Assembly (NCBI RefSeq): GCF_040253615.1
Contig: NZ_JBEJGY010000004.1
Coordinates: 3,658,001 to 3,722,000, forward strand
Direction: 5' to 3'
From: Streptomyces sp. Edi4
GTDB taxonomy: Bacteria; Actinomycetota; Actinomycetes; Streptomycetales; Streptomycetaceae
Length of the DNA: 64,000 nucleotides
Shown here: piece by piece, positions 60,937 to 64,000 of the stretch
Numbering within the stretch: position 1 is the first letter of the stretch
Layout of the letters: each line of letters starts with the position of its first letter
The notes under the pieces: model-generated
What the model was told of the DNA's origin: nothing
Database searches by the model: none
Seen by the model: the letters and a program-made list of their open reading frames with translations, nothing else
Program-made: the position numbers and the translations under genes

Positions 60937-61154
60937 TCGTGCTCTCCTGCCTCGCGCTCCAGCAGCGCGACGTACTCGTTGATGGCGGATGCCGGGATGA
61001 ACCGCGCGCGGCCCTCCTTCACCGTGCGAAGTCGGCCCGTGCGTATGAGGTCGTAGATGACAGTGCGGCTCATGCGCAGGACTCGTGTGGCGTCCTGAAC
61101 TCGGTAGAGAACGGGCTCGGCGAGCGAGCCCGGCTCGGGGACAGCGAGCGTCAC
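60933..61154 (-). CDS. xis: Excisionase (MerR/HTH_17-type DNA-binding protein)
   Basis: 73 aa: YRVQDATRVLRMSRTVIYDL, then RTGRLRTVKEGRARFIPASA, the winged-helix excisionase pattern. GTG 61154 overlaps the upstream stop by 4 bp and its stop overlaps the int start. It directs excision with the integrase. Confidence 0.92.
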   Translation of the reverse strand: MTLAVPEPGSLAEPVLYRVQDATRVLRMSRTVIYDLIRTGRLRTVKEGRARFIPASAINEYVALLEREAGEHE

Positions 61155-62311
61155 GGGGTCCTCCGGTTGTCGGGCGAGGGGCGACCGGACACCCCGGACA
61201 GGTCGAATTCCGACTGTCCGGGGTGTTCGGGCTGGTCAGACGGGGTGACCGGACAGTCGGACAGCTCGGACACGTCCGGGGTGCCCTGTGTCCGGCTCTG
61301 GGTGTCCGGGAAGTACCGGCCGCTGGCGTCCTTCGTGAGCTGTCCGTCGGAGGCCATGCGCGAGCAGGTGCGGCGGATGGTGTCGGCATCGACGTTGGGG
61401 AGTGCAGGCGCCATGTCCTTCGGCTTCGCCCCGGGGTTGGCGCGGACGAACTTGAGGATGGCGGCTCGCGTGTCCCCGACGGTGTGGTCGGTGACGGGCC
61501 CGTCGAGCAAATGCCAGGCACCCGAGGCGGCTTGGAACTGGAGGGCGTACTCGGCTTCGTCTACGTCGCGGCCGGTGACGTGGAGAATCCCGTCAGCCTG
61601 CCCACGAGCCCGCTTGAGTACGAGCGTGGCGTCTGCGGCGCCCGCGATGCCGTTCGTGCCGGAGACCTCGGCGAGGAAGTCCTCGGAGGCCATCTTGCGG
61701 ACGTGGTGGACCAGGACGACGGCGATGCCGTAGTGGTCCGCGAGGCGCTTGGCGTATCCGACGGCGACGTAGTCCGCGTCGTACGCCGACGCTCCCTGAG
61801 GTGCTTGACCACGCATCTTGGCGAAGACGTCGATCACCACCATGCGGGCGTCCGGGTTGCGGTCGAGCCAACCGGCGATTGCCTCAACCCCGCCCTGCGG
61901 GAAGGGCGGGCACTCCGTCACGAGCGTGAGACCGGCCGGCGCCTTCTGGCCTCCCAGGAGCTTCCCCATGCGGGTCTGCAACCGTCGCGGGGTGTCCTCC
62001 AGGGCGAGGTAGAGCACAGGCCCGCCTTGGACGGGCACGGAATCGAAGGCGTTGCCCCCGGCCGCGACCGAGAGGCCGAGACCGAGCGACAACCAGGACT
62101 TGCCCACCTTCGGCGGTCCGGCGAGCAGGCTCACACCCTCGGCGAGGATGCCGGGCACGGCCCATTTCGGCTCGGGGAAGTCCGCTGCCATGAGCTGATC
62201 GGCAGTCCACGCGGTTCGCGGGCGCTCTCGCTTCGGCGGCGCCTCCGTCGGGGCGGGCTGATCGCTCGGGACGGAGTACAGGTGCAGCGGCGGAATCGGG
62301 TTGACACTCAT
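61151..62311 (-). CDS. RepA-like AAA ATPase (RecA-fold helicase) with winged-helix tail
   Basis: 386 aa. Walker A LAGPPKVGKSWLSLGLG, LYLALEDTPRRLQTRMGKLL, Walker B MVVIDVFAKMRGQ and VLVHHVRKM match the RepA/RSF1010-type hexameric helicase family common on AICEs. A winged helix (DADTIRRTCSRMASDGQLTK) follows, then a disordered Ser/Pro/Asp tail. ATG 62311 overlaps the 44-residue gene by 4 bp. Probably loads at, or unwinds, the element origin. Confidence 0.85.
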   Translation of the reverse strand: MSVNPIPPLHLYSVPSDQPAPTEAPPKRERPRTAWTADQLMAADFPEPKWAVPGILAEGVSLLAGPPKVGKSWLSLGLGLSVAAGGNAFDSVPVQGGPVLYLALEDTPRRLQTRMGKLLGGQKAPAGLTLVTECPPFPQGGVEAIAGWLDRNPDARMVVIDVFAKMRGQAPQGASAYDADYVAVGYAKRLADHYGIAVVLVHHVRKMASEDFLAEVSGTNGIAGAADATLVLKRARGQADGILHVTGRDVDEAEYALQFQAASGAWHLLDGPVTDHTVGDTRAAILKFVRANPGAKPKDMAPALPNVDADTIRRTCSRMASDGQLTKDASGRYFPDTQSRTQGTPDVSELSDCPVTPSDQPEHPGQSEFDLSGVSGRPSPDNRRTP

Positions 62312-62442
62312 GCTGCTGTCCCGTCGTCTTGCGAGTCAGAACCAACCGCTGAAAGGACGCCCTGGCGGGCGGCGACCTTCGCGCCCACGACCGTCACCAG
62401 CGCGGGTCGCGTGGCGTCGTGCGGCGTGTCGGGGGTGGTCAT
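62308..62442 (-). CDS. 44-residue ORF between the prim-pol and RepA-like genes
   Basis: Begins MTTPDTPHDATRPALVTVVG and ends SDSQDDGTA. Its ATG (62442) overlaps the prim-pol stop by 4 bp and its stop overlaps the RepA-like start by 4 bp, so it bridges two coupled genes. A GGGGAGGGCGGC Shine-Dalgarno sits upstream. Function unknown, but tight coupling argues it is translated. Confidence 0.65.
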   Translation of the reverse strand: MTTPDTPHDATRPALVTVVGAKVAARQGVLSAVGSDSQDDGTAA

Positions 62443-63353
62443 GCCGCCCTCCCCACAACGCTGTTGAGGCCGTTGTCGACCGCGCGTTCCGCGTACGCCT
62501 CAGGGACGCCCACGGAGACGGCCGCAGCGACGATCTGCCACCCCAGGGCATCGAGACCGCACGGGCCGGGACACTGCGCGTGCTGCTTCGCCAGGAACTG
62601 GGCCACGCCGAACGCCTGCGATCCGGCACCCGATTCGGTGCGAAAACGCACCAGGGTCAGGCCCCGCTCAAGGCCGGTACGTACGTAGCGCTCGGTGTGC
62701 CGGCATCCCGTGGCCACGGTCGCATCCCACGCCGCGCGCTCCCGGACGGAAGAGACCACCCTCCCCCGGGCGGGGGTGGTCTCTTTCCTCTCGACCAACG
62801 CCAGGACGACAGGCGGCAGGGATGCCATCGCGCCGATGCCGGGGCCCAGCCAACGGGCGTAGGACATACGCGACTTGATGTCCACGCCTGCCCGTACCGA
62901 GTTGGCCGACCGCATGGCGCCCCGGTAGATCCAGTGCTCCCCACGGGTCGTGGGGACGGTCCTGGTGGGCGGCAGGCTCTCGCGCGCCCAAGTAACAGCA
63001 GCCGCGTCGTCCAAGTCCACGACGGTCAGCCCGGCCCCTGCGGGGTAGTAGGCGACCGCTTGAGCCTCGCGCCACATCGTCGCCCATGCCAGGGAGGTCA
63101 GTACGGCCGCGTCGGCGGTCGCCGCTGCCCAGCCATGACACACGCCGGGGCAGCGGCACACGCCCGCGCTCTTCATGTGAGGGCGCCCGCCGCAGGCGCC
63201 ATCCATGCATGCACGGCAGTTCCCGAACGGCACTTTCCCCGCCCGCAGCGGGAGGACCGGTACCCCGGCTGCGGCCAGCTTCAGGGCGATTCGTAGTGGG
63301 TCACCGGCAGGCGTCACGCCGCGAGGCGGCATGGTCTTGCGGTTAGGTGTCAT
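62439..63353 (-). CDS. Bifunctional DNA primase/polymerase (prim-pol)
   Basis: 304 aa. RIALKLAAAGVPVLPLRAGK is the usual prim-pol opening. Cys-rich FGNCRACMDGACGG and GVCRCPGVCHGW form a zinc module. LTVVDLDDAA holds the catalytic acidic pair and TVPTTRGEHWIYRG the later motif, with SRMSYARWLGPGIG. ATG 63353 has AGGAGA 9 nt upstream. Probably primes replication of the element. First gene of the prim-pol-sORF-repA-xis-int coupled operon. Confidence 0.9.
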   Translation of the reverse strand: MTPNRKTMPPRGVTPAGDPLRIALKLAAAGVPVLPLRAGKVPFGNCRACMDGACGGRPHMKSAGVCRCPGVCHGWAAATADAAVLTSLAWATMWREAQAVAYYPAGAGLTVVDLDDAAAVTWARESLPPTRTVPTTRGEHWIYRGAMRSANSVRAGVDIKSRMSYARWLGPGIGAMASLPPVVLALVERKETTPARGRVVSSVRERAAWDATVATGCRHTERYVRTGLERGLTLVRFRTESGAGSQAFGVAQFLAKQHAQCPGPCGLDALGWQIVAAAVSVGVPEAYAERAVDNGLNSVVGRAA

Positions 63354-63389
63354 GCTGATTGTCTCCTGTTTCTGCGAAGGGACGGAGAA

Positions 63390-63430
63390 CCGAGGCGGTC
63401 GCGGTCTTTGGCGAGAGGCGACCGCCTCGG
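63390..63430 (-). terminator. Terminator after the cytosine methyltransferase gene
   Basis: CCGAGGCGGTCGC (63390-63402) pairs perfectly with GCGACCGCCTCGG (63418-63430), directly after the methyltransferase stop. Confidence 0.8.
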
Positions 63431-63436
63431 GCGTAT

Positions 63437-64000
63437 CTACGCGGCTGTGACGCCTCGTTCGGCGCCTGCCGAGGCGAGCAGGGAGCGCAGGGCGTGAGCG
63501 GCCTGTTGCGGGACCACGCCGTTGCCGAGCGCCTTGAGCTGTGCTGTACGGGAGAGCCCCGGTACGTCGGTGACGTGTCCTGCGGGCAGACCCATGAGCC
63601 ATTCCACGAAGGTGGGGTTCAGCCGTCCCACAGGGTCAGTTGGCCCGGGAGCTGCCCGTCCGATGACGCGCTCCCAGCGGGCGACTGCGGGGCCGTACTC
63701 ACCCCAATGCGGTGCGCCGCCGAGGGAAGGGTCAGATCCCCCTTGCTCCCCCGCTGGTTCGGACCGCCTTTCTCCCCGTCCGATGCCCTGGGGGTCGGCA
63801 GCAGGGAGCAGACTTCCGCGGCCAGGCAGCGGCCGTGCGTTCCGTTCTCCTGCGAGGGGGTGCGCTTGGTCTGCCGGTTCTCGTTCGCGGACGCCCTGGG
63901 GGTGGGTAGCAGCGCCCCGCTGAAAGACAGGTCCGTCAGTGTCGGTGAACTGCTGCGTGGATTCGGGGCCGTTGACTGTCGGGCGCCCTTGGAGTCCCCG
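63437..64000 (-). CDS. DNA (cytosine-5) methyltransferase, C-terminal part (cut by window edge)
   Basis: The frame is open from the stop at 63437 to base 64000, 187 codons without a start that need be used. The visible end carries motifs IX-X of C5-methyltransferases: WGEYGPAVARWERVIGR, GRLNPTFVEWLMGLPAGHVT and LSRTAQLKALGNGVVPQQAA. The region before it (GAATHPQGVREREPADQAHP) is a variable, repeat-like stretch of Pro/Gly/Arg. The catalytic Pro-Cys motif lies beyond the window. Probably protects the element or marks self DNA. Confidence 0.82.
   Translation of the reverse strand, partial: RGLQGRPTVNGPESTQQFTDTDGPVFQRGAATHPQGVREREPADQAHPLAGERNARPLPGRGSLLPAADPQGIGRGERRSEPAGEQGGSDPSLGGAPHWGEYGPAVARWERVIGRAAPGPTDPVGRLNPTFVEWLMGLPAGHVTDVPGLSRTAQLKALGNGVVPQQAAHALRSLLASAGAERGVTAA

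Larger units (their letters stand above)
59677..64000. mobile_element. Left end of an integrative element (AICE-like) at tRNA-Pro, continuing past the window
   Basis: Gene order from the tRNA: integrase, excisionase, RepA-like ATPase, 44-aa ORF, primase-polymerase, DNA cytosine methyltransferase, all on the minus strand. Tyrosine integrase next to the 3' end of a tRNA is the usual layout of actinomycete integrative and conjugative elements. The transfer gene (FtsK-like) and attR are not in view, so the right boundary is the window edge. Confidence 0.85.

Overview
The window is a high-GC actinobacterial chromosome, almost certainly Streptomyces. Indicators are GC-skewed third codon positions, GTG/TTG starts, bldG, wblA and a tmk-MFS fusion. 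As I remember the S. coelicolor chromosome, the core gene order matches the SCO3542-SCO3581 region (tmk, topA, hppA, bldG, helicase, tad genes, acsA, nhaA, nth, crp, paired ArsA-like ATPases, wblA, penicillin-binding protein). No database was consulted.

Layout: 1-12225 is core on the minus strand (tmk, topA, methyltransferase, lipoprotein, hppA, an anti-sigma-like gene, bldG). 12305-14857 is a DUF1998-type helicase on plus. 14724-29141 is a minus-strand Tad/Flp pilus operon (ssd, tadA, tadB, tadC, flp, tadE, tadG-like) that an 8.86-kb integrative element (18239-27093) splits inside tadA. 29587-59392 is core again: HAD phosphatase, a degenerate Fic-like gene, CooC-type ATPase, deacetylase-like lipoprotein, SulP-carbonic anhydrase fusion, acsA, nhaA, hydrolases, a MarP-like protease, nth, crp, MBL/NUDIX/RidA genes, two ArsA ATPases, wblA, a class A PBP, yqeY and a phosphoesterase. 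59617-59690 is tRNA-Pro(CGG). Next to it lies the integrase end of a second element (integrase, excisionase, RepA-like ATPase, primase-polymerase, DNA cytosine methyltransferase) that runs off the right edge.

The first element is the most interesting part. Its ends can be rebuilt from the sequence. Joining the two internal ends gives a 38-bp near-palindrome (attP), and joining the two external ends restores tadA exactly in frame across a shared CC dinucleotide. It carries a large serine integrase, a structured non-coding region with a perfect 28-bp palindrome, a fused prohead protease-major capsid protein, a possible small-terminase-like protein, an XRE-DUF5753/DUF397 pair, four tiny overlapping genes, and a two-gene cassette. 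The cassette is a 39-residue Pro/Gly-rich peptide with Asn-Gly and two Asp-Gly sites, followed 3 bp later by a protein-L-isoaspartate methyltransferase homologue with an extra C-terminal domain. That is the arrangement expected of an aspartimide-forming (imiditide-like) RiPP pathway. No portal, large terminase or tail gene is present, so the element looks like a capsid-encoding phage satellite carrying a peptide-modification cassette. The cassette's function and novelty are inference.

The insertion should inactivate the Tad secretion ATPase and therefore the Flp pilus. The second element looks like an actinomycete integrative and conjugative element, with int, xis, rep and prim-pol genes joined by 4-bp stop/start overlaps. 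Both window edges cut genes: tmk at base 1 and the cytosine methyltransferase at base 64000.
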